From the NCBI GenBank assembly GCA_023511725.1, contig JAIMAY010000014.1, positions 1 to 59,514 of the forward strand: DNA of 59,514 nucleotides, written 5' to 3'. Positions within the stretch are counted from its first letter, which is position 1. Each line of letters opens with the position of its first letter. Shown piece after piece: positions 51,744 through 59,514 of this stretch. The translations under genes were made by a program, and so were the position numbers. This DNA comes from Alicyclobacillus sp. Its GTDB lineage: Bacteria > Bacillota > Bacilli > Alicyclobacillales > Alicyclobacillaceae. A model generated the notes under the pieces. It searched no databases, had not been told where the DNA came from, and worked only from the letters and a program-made list of their open reading frames with translations.

Positions 51744-53430
51744 GCAGCAGAAGGAGTCGAAGGTCGAGGTCATCAAGCGCGAGAGCCGGTTCCTACGCGG
51801 CACATTGAAAGAAGCGCTGCAGGACGATGAGGCCAAGTTCTCCGAGGACAACGTGCAAGTGCTCAAGTTTCACGGCGTGTATCAGCAGGATGATCGGGAC
51901 CTGCGTCAGCAGCTCAAGAAAGAAGGCAAGGACCGGCATTGGATCATGATGGTGCGCGCCCGTATCCCTGGCGGGGTGCTGACGGCGGATCAGTATCTGG
52001 TGTTTGACCGAATTGCCGATGAGCTGACGGATTATGGCACGCTGCGCATCACCACGCGGCAGACCATTCAGTTGCATGGCGTGGTGAAGGACAACCTGAA
52101 GGAGACCATCCGCCGGATCAACGACGCCATGATCACCACGCTCGGCGGTTGCGGTGACCAGGTGCGCAACATCATTTGCTGCTCTGCGCCCGGAGACGAG
52201 CCGTTCCGGGGGGAGATGCGGGAGGACCTGCTCAGCCTGGTTGACAGGCTTGGCGCCAAGACACACGCATACTACGAGATCTGGCTGGACGGGGAGCCTA
52301 TCGAGTTGGAGCCTGGCAAAACGGAGGAGCCGCTCTACGGTGATGTGTACCTGCCGCGCAAGTTCAAGGTGGCCATGACCCCGGAAGGGGACAACTGCAT
52401 CGACGTGTACGACAACGACGTCGGTCTCGTCGCCCACATCGAGGATGGTCACGTCACGGGGTACACGGTGCTGGTCGGCGGCGGGATGGGTCGCACTGCC
52501 ACAGACCCGAAGACCTATCCGCGCCTGGCGAGTCCCTTTGCGTACACGTCTCGCGACAAGCTGGTGGACGTGGTGACGGCCATCGTGACGGTGCAGCGGG
52601 ACTTCGGCGACAGGGTCAATCGTCGCTTTGCGCGGCTGAAGTACACCCTCGACCGGCGCGGTGTGGACTGGTTCCGCAGCGAGGTGGAGGAGCGTCTTGG
52701 CTACAGGCTGGATGCGCCACGCGAATTGGTATGGCACAACGCGTCGGACCACTTCGGCTGGCATCGGGAAGCGGACGGCGTCAGCTACTTGGGTCTCTTC
52801 ATCCCCCAGGGCCGCGTCAAGGACGACGAGGGCGTGCGGCTGAAGACGGCCCTGCGCGAGGTCATCCGGGAATTCCGTCCGACGGTGCGGCTGACGACGC
52901 AGCAGAACGTGATCCTGAGTGGCATCCCTGACGAGCAGAAGGCGGCGGTGGAGGCGCGGCTGCGCGAATTTGGCGTGCCCATGCCGTGGGAACTCTCGCC
53001 CACGCGGCTGGGCGCCATGGCCTGCGTGGCCTTGCCGACCTGCGGTCTCGCGGTGGCCGAGTCGGAGCGGGTGCTGCCGGAGTTGTTGCCGCAGTTCGAG
53101 CAGTTGTTTGCCGATCTCGGCATTGCCGACGCAGGCATCACCCTTCGTATGACGGGATGCCCGAATGGGTGCGCGCGCCCCTACAACGCGGACATCGCGT
53201 TCGTTGGGCGCACGCTCGGGAAGTATGATGTGTTTCTGGGTGGCGGATCGCTGGGCACCGCACTCAATGAAAAGTTCGCGGACGCCGTACCCTTCGCGGC
53301 GTTGGTGGACGTTGTACGGCCGGTGCTTGAGGCGTACGCGCGCGAACGCCAGGTCGGCGAAGGCTTTGGCGAGTACTGTCGCCGCGTGGGGTTGGAGCGG
53401 TTCCGCAGCACAGAACCGGCGCTGTCTTAA
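51733..53430 (+). CDS. cysI: Sulfite reductase hemoprotein (nitrite/sulfite reductase family)
   Basis: 565 residues with two ferredoxin-like/siroheme repeats. It reduces sulfite to sulfide with six electrons. N-terminal substrate residues are in [16 protein letters not shown] and [14 protein letters not shown]; the siroheme-[4Fe-4S] cysteines are in [16 protein letters not shown] and [20 protein letters not shown] start at GTG 51733, 9 bases after GGAAGGAG, is preferred over the ORF start at 51703. No flavoprotein partner (cysJ) is next to it, so ferredoxin may be the donor. The cofactor genes follow directly. Confidence 0.93.
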   Translation: MAPEQQKESKVEVIKRESRFLRGTLKEALQDDEAKFSEDNVQVLKFHGVYQQDDRDLRQQLKKEGKDRHWIMMVRARIPGGVLTADQYLVFDRIADELTDYGTLRITTRQTIQLHGVVKDNLKETIRRINDAMITTLGGCGDQVRNIICCSAPGDEPFRGEMREDLLSLVDRLGAKTHAYYEIWLDGEPIELEPGKTEEPLYGDVYLPRKFKVAMTPEGDNCIDVYDNDVGLVAHIEDGHVTGYTVLVGGGMGRTATDPKTYPRLASPFAYTSRDKLVDVVTAIVTVQRDFGDRVNRRFARLKYTLDRRGVDWFRSEVEERLGYRLDAPRELVWHNASDHFGWHREADGVSYLGLFIPQGRVKDDEGVRLKTALREVIREFRPTVRLTTQQNVILSGIPDEQKAAVEARLREFGVPMPWELSPTRLGAMACVALPTCGLAVAESERVLPELLPQFEQLFADLGIADAGITLRMTGCPNGCARPYNADIAFVGRTLGKYDVFLGGGSLGTALNEKFADAVPFAALVDVVRPVLEAYARERQVGEGFGEYCRRVGLERFRSTEPALS

Positions 53431-53481
53431 GCACGGCACGGCGTCCACCTCGGCACAAGATCTCCACGGGAGGTGGACGAG

Positions 53482-55116
53482 ATGGCGGTGGGCAAGGTGT
53501 TTCTGGTGGGCGCAGGTCCCGGCGACCCGGGTCTGCTCACGGTGCGCGGCCGGCGGGCGCTGGCCGAGGCGGATGCCATCGTGATGGATCATTTGGCACC
53601 CGCGCGTCTGCTGCGCTACGCCCGACCGGATGCCGAGGTCTACGACGTCGGCAAGGAGGCCGGTCACCACAAGCTGCCGCAGCGTGAGATTGAGGCGCTT
53701 CTGATCCGGTTAGCGCGCGCGGGCAAGACGGTGGTACGCCTTAAGGGGGGCGATCCGTTCGTCTTCGGCCGCGGCGGCGAAGAGGCGCTCGCGCTGACGG
53801 AGGCCGGGATTCCTTGGCAGGTGGTCCCCGGCGTCACGTCGGCGGTGGCCGTGCCTGCTTACGCCGGCCTGCCCATCACGCACCGCCGCGTGTCCCCGAC
53901 TTTCACCGTACTGACGGGGCACCAGTGCGCGCAGATGCTGGCGGAGGGCACGGCGCGGGGCGGTGGCAGGGGCGTGATCGACTGGGCCAGTCTTGCACGC
54001 TCCGGCGGCACGCTCGTCATCCTGATGGGCATGTCGAAACTGCAGGCCATTGTGGATAACCTTGTCGTGGCCGGCAGGGCGCCTGAGACCCCCGCCGCCG
54101 CCATCCAGTGGGGTACGCGCGCGGCGCAGCGCACCGTGCGCGCGCCACTCGTTCACCTGCCGCAGGCCGTGCGCGCGGCGGGGCTGGGGTCGCCGGCGGT
54201 CGTTGTGATCGGCGAGGTGGCCGGGCTGCCCGACGCGCTGGCCTGGTTCGAGCGCCAGCCCATGTTCGGGCGGCGCGTGGTCGTCGTGGGCGAGAGCGAA
54301 GAGGAGACCTTGAAGCGTGCCGAGGACGTGGAAGCGCTGGGTGCGGAAGCGGTGGACCTGCCGCTTGCGCCCTACGCCCGCCCGGTCGCGGACGCCGCCC
54401 GCGCGTGGGTCGCGGCGCTGGGGACTTGGAGTGCGCGCCGCCCGGAGCGGGTGGCCTGGGTCCTGCGTACTGGCCTGGGCGTCCGTTCGGTCTGGACGGC
54501 GCTGCGCGAGGCGGGGCTGGACGCCCGTGCGCTGGCGGGCGTGCGGCTCGTGGCGTCCGGCGACGCGGCCGCCGACGCGCTGCGGCGTGTGGGACTGGTG
54601 CCGGACGCTGTGGTCGGCGCGGCCGGCGATGCGCGCCGCACGTCCCGGATGGACGGTCCGGCGTGGCGCGAGGCCTTGGCGGAGAGCGCAGCGTGGTGTG
54701 CAGGGCTCACGGGCCACGAGACAGAGGTGTGGGTCGAGGACCTGCCTGCGGTGGGAGGCTTGCCTGCCGGATTGGAGCGCCATCCCGGAGCCCAAGCGGG
54801 GGGCGGATCAGCCGAAGGCAGCGGCGATTCCACGCGCGCCGTGATCCACAGAGTGCGGCTGTGGGGAGCGGATCCGGCCGGGCTGCGCCTGCGCCTTGAA
54901 CGCCTGTGGGCGGACGTGGACGACGCGGAACCGGACGTGATCTGGGCCGATACGCCGCTGGCAGCAGCGCTGTGGTTCGACGTGTGCGGGACCTGCCGCA
55001 CGCGGCCGGACGAGGTGCCGCTGGTGGTGGGCGGCACGGCAGACGACGTGGTGGCCGCGTGCGCGGGGGCCGGGCGTCACGCATCGGCGGCCAGCGAGGA
55101 GACGGGAACAGGATGA
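53482..55116 (+). CDS. cobA: Uroporphyrinogen-III C-methyltransferase fused to HemD-like domain
   Basis: 544 residues. The N-terminal SUMT domain (about 1-245) has VGAGPGDPGLLTVRG, DHLAPARLL, VVRLKGGDPFVFGRGGEE, VPGVTSAVAVPAYAGLPITH and GTLVILMGM; it makes precorrin-2 from uroporphyrinogen III. The C-terminal part (about 255-540) resembles uroporphyrinogen-III synthase (HemD), but is divergent and contains a Gly/Ser-rich insert near 440-455, so its activity is uncertain. ATG 53482 is placed after GGGAGGTGG. It supplies siroheme for CysI. The precorrin-2 dehydrogenase step is not encoded in the operon. It overlaps sirB by four bases. Confidence 0.9.
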   Translation: MAVGKVFLVGAGPGDPGLLTVRGRRALAEADAIVMDHLAPARLLRYARPDAEVYDVGKEAGHHKLPQREIEALLIRLARAGKTVVRLKGGDPFVFGRGGEEALALTEAGIPWQVVPGVTSAVAVPAYAGLPITHRRVSPTFTVLTGHQCAQMLAEGTARGGGRGVIDWASLARSGGTLVILMGMSKLQAIVDNLVVAGRAPETPAAAIQWGTRAAQRTVRAPLVHLPQAVRAAGLGSPAVVVIGEVAGLPDALAWFERQPMFGRRVVVVGESEEETLKRAEDVEALGAEAVDLPLAPYARPVADAARAWVAALGTWSARRPERVAWVLRTGLGVRSVWTALREAGLDARALAGVRLVASGDAAADALRRVGLVPDAVVGAAGDARRTSRMDGPAWREALAESAAWCAGLTGHETEVWVEDLPAVGGLPAGLERHPGAQAGGGSAEGSGDSTRAVIHRVRLWGADPAGLRLRLERLWADVDDAEPDVIWADTPLAAALWFDVCGTCRTRPDEVPLVVGGTADDVVAACAGAGRHASAASEETGTG

Positions 55117-55946
55117 GCATGACGAACCCGAATTTCGTACAGCACGCACACAGCCTGGATACGCCCGCGGTGTCGCCGCGGGCTCTTGTGTTTGTCGGGC
55201 ACGGCACGCGCAGCGACGAAGGGACGCGCATGTTCATGGACACGGTGCGACGGGCCATCCAGCGCCTGCCCGAGGCCGTGCACCAGGATCTGGCGGCCAT
55301 CCACGTGGCGTACCTGGAGCTTCGCACGCCGGATATTGCCACCGTCCTCACGGATCTGTATCGTCGCGGTATTCGGGACGCGTACCTGGTGCCGGTGCTG
55401 CTGTTCGCGGCCGGTCACTGGAAGCATGACATCCCGGCGCAGGTGGCGACGGCGATGGTGCAGTGTCCTGAGCTGCGGGTGACGCTGGGTCCGGTATTGG
55501 GCGGGGACCCGCGGTTGATAGCGCTCGCGGCGCGGCGCTGCAGGGAGGCTGCAGGGCCTCTGCGCGACGGCGACGCCCTGGTGGTGGTGGGCCGCGGCAA
55601 CCGCGACGAGGAGGCGATGGCCGCCTTTGAGCATGTGGCCGCAGGGATCCGTCGCCTGCTCTTGCCGCCGCATTTCACCAGCGGTATGCTCGCCGGCTTC
55701 GGGCCGTCGTTGGAGGAGGCGATGCAGCGCGTGATGGAGCAGGGCACCGTGCGGCGGCTGGTGCTGCTTCCCTACCTCTTGTTTGAAGGCTATCTCACGC
55801 GTACGCTGCCGGAGCGGACCCAGGCGGCCCTGCGCGCTTTGGGGACGCTACCCGAGGTGGTCATCGCGCCGACGTTGGGGCCGGATGACACGGTGGCCGA
55901 GGTGTTGGCGGAGCGGGTAAGGGAGACCCTCGCCATCACGGTGTGA
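55113..55946 (+). CDS. sirB: Sirohydrochlorin chelatase (SirB/CbiX)
   Basis: 277 residues, two homologous CbiX domains (about 22-135 and 145-270). Active-site histidines are in VGHGTRSDEG and LLFAAGHWKHDIP. The second half has VVVGRGNRDEEA and LPYLLFEGYLTRTL, in which the first histidine of the H-G pattern is replaced by Arg. It inserts iron into sirohydrochlorin to give siroheme, or cobalt for B12; context favours iron. ATG 55113 overlaps the previous stop. It ends the operon 80 bases before a toxin-antitoxin module. Confidence 0.88.
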   Translation: MSMTNPNFVQHAHSLDTPAVSPRALVFVGHGTRSDEGTRMFMDTVRRAIQRLPEAVHQDLAAIHVAYLELRTPDIATVLTDLYRRGIRDAYLVPVLLFAAGHWKHDIPAQVATAMVQCPELRVTLGPVLGGDPRLIALAARRCREAAGPLRDGDALVVVGRGNRDEEAMAAFEHVAAGIRRLLLPPHFTSGMLAGFGPSLEEAMQRVMEQGTVRRLVLLPYLLFEGYLTRTLPERTQAALRALGTLPEVVIAPTLGPDDTVAEVLAERVRETLAITV

Positions 55947-56026
55947 TAGAAGTGTTGCCTCCGGCACGTGCTGGGGTGGCGAGATCGGTCTATAATGGAA
56001 AACAAAAGGACTTGGAGGCGCGGCGG

Positions 56027-56389
56027 ATGGGGCGAGCCAAGCAGGCCACGGATGACGTATTCTCGGTGTTTGCACGGACGCAGGATCCGACCGAGCGGCG
56101 GCGGGCCATGATGCCGGAGATAGCTCGGTTGGTCCGATCCGTCCTCGACCATCGGCCCTGCCGCATCATTCTCTTCGGGTCCGTCGCGCGAGGCGAAGCC
56201 CAGCACATCTCCGACATTGACATTGCGCTCGACGCCGGTGAGCGGCTCGATGGATACACCATGTTTCAAATCCGTGACGCGCTCGAAGAGTCGCTGATTC
56301 CGTACCGCATCGATGTGCTCGATCTCGCCGCCGTCTCGCCCGAGATGCGGGCCCACGTGCTGAAGGAGGGCATCGTGTGGAACGGGTGA
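56027..56389 (+). CDS. MNT-domain nucleotidyltransferase antitoxin (MntA-like)
   Basis: 120 residues. The minimal nucleotidyltransferase motif is complete: G51-S52, ten residues, then D63-x-D65 (GSVARGEAQHISDIDIALD). Family members neutralise HEPN toxins by adding AMP to them. ATG 56027 is 8 bases after GGAGG; the frame is open upstream to 55943 inside sirB. A TATAAT lies at 55991-55996. The 3' end overlaps the HEPN gene by 13 bases, so the pair is translationally coupled. Confidence 0.88.
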   Translation: MGRAKQATDDVFSVFARTQDPTERRRAMMPEIARLVRSVLDHRPCRIILFGSVARGEAQHISDIDIALDAGERLDGYTMFQIRDALEESLIPYRIDVLDLAAVSPEMRAHVLKEGIVWNG

Positions 56390-56778
56390 ATGTGGCTCTG
56401 AGGCGGGCGGAGCAGGCGTTGTCACGGTTGGAAGAGGTGTTGACCATCGCGGACATGACGGATATTGTGCGTGATGCGTCCATCCAACGGTTTGAATTTA
56501 CATTTGAATGTGTGTGGAAGGCTGCCCAGCGGGTGTTGGCGGCCGTCGACGGTATGAGCGCTGCTTCGCCGAAAGGGGTCATCCGCGCCTGCAGGGACGT
56601 GGGGCTGCTCTCGGATGAGGATACGCAGTATGCCCTGGAGATGGTCGAGGACAGGAACCTGACCAGCCATGTTTACGACGAATCTGCAGCCGAGGATTTG
56701 GCGGGGCGCCTGCCGCAACATGCCGCGTTCCTGCGGAAGTGGTTGGAGCGGGTGAAGGCGAGAGCGGCAGAGGAGTAA
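56377..56778 (+). CDS. HEPN-family toxin / nucleotidyltransferase substrate-binding protein (HepT/HI0074-like)
   Basis: 133 residues, all helical. The substrate-binding family core is RFEFTFECVWKAAQRVL and the HEPN ribonuclease motif R-x4-H is R93-H98 (RNLTSH), followed by Tyr100, which in HepT is the residue adenylylated by MntA. The start is GTG 56377, 6 bases after GGAGGG. It forms a two-gene module with the nucleotidyltransferase. It may act as a toxin or as part of a tRNA/RNA-targeting defence. Confidence 0.88.
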   Translation: MERVNVALRRAEQALSRLEEVLTIADMTDIVRDASIQRFEFTFECVWKAAQRVLAAVDGMSAASPKGVIRACRDVGLLSDEDTQYALEMVEDRNLTSHVYDESAAEDLAGRLPQHAAFLRKWLERVKARAAEE

Positions 56779-57058
56779 CTCGGGCGAAGCAGGTGGTACG
56801 TTTGGAAAAAATGCTCACGCAGCCGGGAACGGTCGTGGCCACCGCTCTGAACGGTCCAGGTATCTCTTGCAGGTGTCTGCCTCGCGGATGAAGTCGGCGA
56901 TAGCTGGCCCTGTTCCCTGGCTATGGCCCCACGATTTAGATGCGCCTCCTGTATTCAATATTTTCGAACTCATCCCTACAATAGAAGTGGCAACATCCCC
57001 GCATGGGCGGGGTGACAACATCTCGGCATGGGCACGGAAACGGCGACAGAGGGAGAGG

Positions 57059-57517
57059 ATGGTGTTGGCTCGATGGAAAGTCGTCCTGCCCACGGTGCTG
57101 GCGGTTCTTCTGCTGGCCGGCAACGCGTGGCTGGCATGGGCACATTACCGAGCCACGGAGCAGGCCGTGCGCGAGGAGATGATGTTCTTTACTCCTGAGA
57201 TAGAGAATGCCTTACGGGCCTATGAGCAAGGGGACGTACGCGGTGCGCAGGTGGCGCTCGCCACGGCCGGCGGGGCGATGCAGGCGTTGGCGCAGCAACT
57301 GCAGGGGAGGGATCAGGCCGCGGCAGCGAATGTGGCAGAGTTTCTTCGGTCGAGCGCTGAAAACCTGTCTGGGAGCAGGACAGAAGAGGCGGCCGTGATG
57401 CGGACGGTTCAGGGGTTTGACCACATCCTTCGCCCCAACCCGCAGGCTTCCTCCTACGACGTGTCGCACCTGTCATCGGATCTGCAGCAGCTCCAGGAGG
57501 TCCTGCAGCAGGGTTGA
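57059..57517 (+). CDS. Small one-helix membrane protein, helical, unknown
   Basis: 152 residues: a basic start, one membrane helix (WKVVLPTVLAVLLLAGNAWLA) and an extracytoplasmic helical domain rich in Ala/Gln/Glu with possible coiled coils (QALAQQLQGRDQAAAANVAE, DLQQLQEVLQQG). Start choice is uncertain: ATG 57059 directly follows GGGAGAGG, whereas TTG 57065 has 6-base spacing. TACAAT at 56977-56982 with TTCAAT at 56954-56959 could be its promoter. Between them lie two imperfect 20-bp direct repeats containing CCCCGC-ATG-GGCGGGG. I recognise no family. Confidence 0.65.
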   Translation: MVLARWKVVLPTVLAVLLLAGNAWLAWAHYRATEQAVREEMMFFTPEIENALRAYEQGDVRGAQVALATAGGAMQALAQQLQGRDQAAAANVAEFLRSSAENLSGSRTEEAAVMRTVQGFDHILRPNPQASSYDVSHLSSDLQQLQEVLQQG

Positions 57518-57829
57518 AGGATGTGACAGGCTAGCGCCGGCGGTCATCGGAGGCTCCGCACTGCGAAGTCTTCGGATCTACGTCTGCTGAACCCACGCCG
57601 GCATGGCGGTTGCTCTCGCATGGAGGAAAAGTCCTTGATGAGAGGTGCCTTTGTTCTGCATGCCATGGTACGCTTAAGCCGGGTGGCTCGCGCTGGACAG
57701 GGCGCGCTCCGAGGCGAAGGAGCGAATCACGATGCCCTCTGCGGTGCAGGGCTGTGCACGGTTGCGGGTATGCCCCCTTGAGCCACAACCGGTCAAGGGC
57801 TGCCTATGGCCTCGCTGTTTCCGTGGACG
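57518..57829. other. Intergenic, no supported gene
   Basis: About 310 bases between the membrane protein and the CRISPR leader. Several frames are open on both strands, but none has a ribosome site or a recognisable family. I see no cas fragment, tRNA or terminator. Confidence 0.4.
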
Positions 57830-58026
57830 TGTGTTTGCGCGAACCACCATCGGTGCGAAATCCCCCGGAGGTTCGCGAAAGCCTTTCATCCCGCGTCAAC
57901 TCTGGATCTGCGCGTCTTCGTATGGTATGGTGAAACCAGTTCTGCAGGTTGCCAAGGCTAAGCGAGTGACCGGTTCGCGGAAAAGGTCTGAGAAGCCTTG
58001 TGCTGCAAGGCATCGGAGGCCAACTG
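57830..58026 (+). promoter_or_regulatory. CRISPR leader
   Basis: The 197 bases before the first repeat contain an inverted repeat, CGCGAACC (57838-57845) and GGTTCGCG (57870-57877), with a third GGTTCGCG at 57973-57980. Similar GCGAACC/GGTTCGC pairs flank many type I arrays. The TATGGT at about 57923-57928 could be a -10. Leader polarity is supported by the degenerate repeat at the opposite end. Confidence 0.7.
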
Positions 58027-59316
58027 TAGATCCGCGGGATCGACCCGCGGCCCCATTGAAGCTCCTCTTTTTGCGCGCAGGATATTGAGCGCCAACTTAT
58101 GTAGATCCGCGGGATCGACCCGCGGCCCCATTGAAGCCACTGTGCGGCGTCCTCCGCCGCCTGTTCCGACGGGTAGATCCGCGGGATCGACCCGCGGCCC
58201 CATTGAAGCTCGCAGGGGGGTGGAGGCGAGTGAGAACAGCGGTAGCCGATAGTAGATCCGCGGGATCGACCCGCGGCCCCATTGAAGCTTCTTCTGCGCG
58301 TCACTCAGGCCGGTCATGCGCAGGGTAGATCCGCGGGATCGACCCGCGGCCCCATTGAAGCGCGCCGGCGGACGCGACCGTGGCGGACGTCTCTGGTAGA
58401 TCCGCGGGATCGACCCGCGGCCCCATTGAAGCATTTTGACATAGACGTTTTGTGCTTTCTGCCAACGTAGATCCGCGGGATCGACCCGCGGCCCCATTGA
58501 AGCAACGTGTCCGACTACGTGAGCTGGATCGGTCTGCTCGTAGATCCGCGGGATCGACCCGCGGCCCCATTGAAGCACCAGCGCGGATGGAACCTAGCAC
58601 AGGAACAGGCCGCATGTAGATCCGCGGGATCGACCCGCGGCCCCATTGAAGCCCGCAGGTCCCCCTTCCAATCCTGCAGTTCGTGTATGGTAGATCCGCG
58701 GGATCGACCCGCGGCCCCATTGAAGCATCGAAGTTCATATCCCGTCAAGACATCCTGGTGTAAGTAGATCCGCGGGATCGACCCGCGGCCCCATTGAAGC
58801 CCAACGCCGTGACCCGCACGTACAGCAAGGCGCCCGGTAGATCCGCGGGATCGACCCGCGGCCCCATTGAAGCGATCTGCGTGTACTCGCAGCGCGGATG
58901 CACGATGATGTAGATCCGCGGGATCGACCCGCGGCCCCATTGAAGCAGGTGACGACCAAACCGTATTGGACGAGGTGGAATGGTAGATCCGCGGGATCGA
59001 CCCGCGGCCCCATTGAAGCCATCCGAAAGTGTTAGCGAGGGAGTTCTCCGATTCGCGTAGATCCGCGGGATCGACCCGCGGCCCCATTGAAGCGTCAGCA
59101 TCTCGCGCTTGTAGTACATCCGCTTACCCGTGGTAGATCCGCGGGATCGACCCGCGGCCCCATTGAAGCCGCGACATGGCGCAGGTGGCCCAGGCGCTGT
59201 ACTGGTAGATCCGCGGGATCGACCCGCGGCCCCATTGAAGCACGCCGGAGCTAGCTGCGACGGTGGTCGGTGAGGAGGTGTAGGTCCGCGGGATCGACCC
59301 GCGGCCCCATTGAAGC
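58027..59316 (+). CRISPR. CRISPR array, 18 repeats of 37 bp, 17 spacers
   Basis: Repeats start at 58027, 58101, 58173, 58252, 58325, 58396, 58467, 58540, 58616, 58690, 58764, 58837, 58910, 58983, 59057, 59133, 59205 and 59280. The first 17 are identical; the last has one A-to-G change (GTAGG). Each repeat begins GTAGAT, has a perfect 7-bp stem CCGCGGG-ATCGA-CCCGCGG, and ends CCCCATTGAAGC. Spacers are 34-42 bp and all different. The ATTGAAGC end (probable 5' handle) and the single variant repeat on the right suggest transcription from left to right. The form resembles type I (I-C or I-G like) repeats, but no cas gene is in the window. Confidence 0.98.
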
Positions 59317-59514
59317 ATGAAGCAATCCGCCGTGTTCCGGGTGTGGCGTCAGTATCCGGCGTTCGCACGTCTCCAGTACTCCAACATCCTCACCAACTTT
59401 GTCGGATGGGGATCCTTCATCGCCATGCTGGCGCTGCTGACGGACATCACGCGCAGCGGCATCGCCCTCGGGGTCCTGTGGTCCGTGAGCGGCATCCTGC
59501 CGCTCATCTGCAAC
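59317..59514 (+). CDS. MFS transporter, N-terminal part (3' truncated by window)
   Basis: 66 codons visible. ATG 59317 is the first base after the last CRISPR repeat; the TGA in the repeat (59311-59313) closes the frame upstream, so no earlier start exists. MKQSAVFRVWRQYPAFARLQ followed by YSNILTNFVGWGSFIAMLALL matches the N-terminus of MFS permeases of the macrolide-efflux type, with the first helix beginning at about residue 22. There is no ribosome site before ATG 59317; GTG 59332 and GTG 59341 are alternatives but equally unsupported. The rest lies off the right edge. Confidence 0.75.
   Translation, partial: MKQSAVFRVWRQYPAFARLQYSNILTNFVGWGSFIAMLALLTDITRSGIALGVLWSVSGILPLICN

Noticed and set aside
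51793-53670. 625-codon minus-strand open frame
   Set aside because: Antisense shadow of cysI; no ribosome site and no recognisable domain.
57958-59368. Repetitive minus-strand ORFs containing GRGSIPRIY, ASMGPRVDPADL and NGAAGRSRGST
   Set aside because: These are translations of the CRISPR repeats and spacers, not a repeat protein.

Overview
The window is 59.5 kb of GC-rich DNA from a Gram-positive, aerobic member of the Bacillales, most likely Alicyclobacillus or a close relative. That inference rests on an aa3-600 type quinol oxidase (qoxBCD), a sedolisin-family acid protease resembling kumamolisin, an esterase very close to EST2 of A. acidocaldarius, strong Bacillus-type Shine-Dalgarno sites, lipoprotein signal peptides and no outer-membrane genes. 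I could run no search, so all family names rest on recognised motifs.

Layout. 1-4.6 kb: the 3' part of qoxB, qoxC, qoxD, then ctaB and ctaA, which make heme O and heme A for that oxidase. 4.6-6.1 kb (minus): a secreted helical protein and a small lipoprotein behind a c-di-GMP-I riboswitch and terminator. 6.2-8.7 kb: an NnrS-like membrane protein, divergent from a DUF2249 gene and two unknown genes, with an FNR/CRP-type site between them. 9.0-13.7 kb: a YeiH transporter, an MFS transporter and a GT-C-like membrane protein. 13.9-18.5 kb (minus): a Pho-box-controlled pstB / response regulator / pstS / pstC / pstA operon. 18.7-22 kb: tungstate/molybdate uptake (wtpA, wtpB, no ATPase seen) and an ACS-family MFS transporter with a cre site. 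22.2-26.8 kb: a YtrA-type GntR regulator with a 25-bp palindromic operator and two ABC exporters. 26.8-32.8 kb: a LysE exporter, cobQ with an unrecognised structured leader, a holin-like type I toxin, a DapL-like aminotransferase and fetA/fetB.

33.0-37.3 kb looks acquired, with lower GC than its surroundings: an HTH-TPR regulator divergent from a 60-residue secreted microprotein that is translationally coupled to a large GT-C membrane protein and a DPPR-synthase-like UbiA prenyltransferase. This is the best candidate for an undescribed system, perhaps peptide-controlled surface glycosylation. 37.4-41.2 kb: DUF1292, UbiB/AarF, an EST2-like esterase, a second FNR-type promoter and a small unknown gene. 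41.5-45.8 kb (minus): odhA-odhB. 46.1-48.7 kb (minus): an SPW membrane protein and the S53 protease. 48.9-55.9 kb: an assimilatory sulfate reduction and siroheme operon (cysH, TauE, sat, cysI, cobA-hemD fusion, sirB). 56.0-56.8 kb: a HEPN/MNT toxin-antitoxin pair. 57.1 kb: a small membrane protein.

58.0-59.3 kb: an 18-repeat CRISPR array with 37-bp repeats, preceded by a leader with an inverted repeat. No cas gene lies in the window. The final, mutated repeat directly abuts the ATG of an MFS gene that runs off the right edge.
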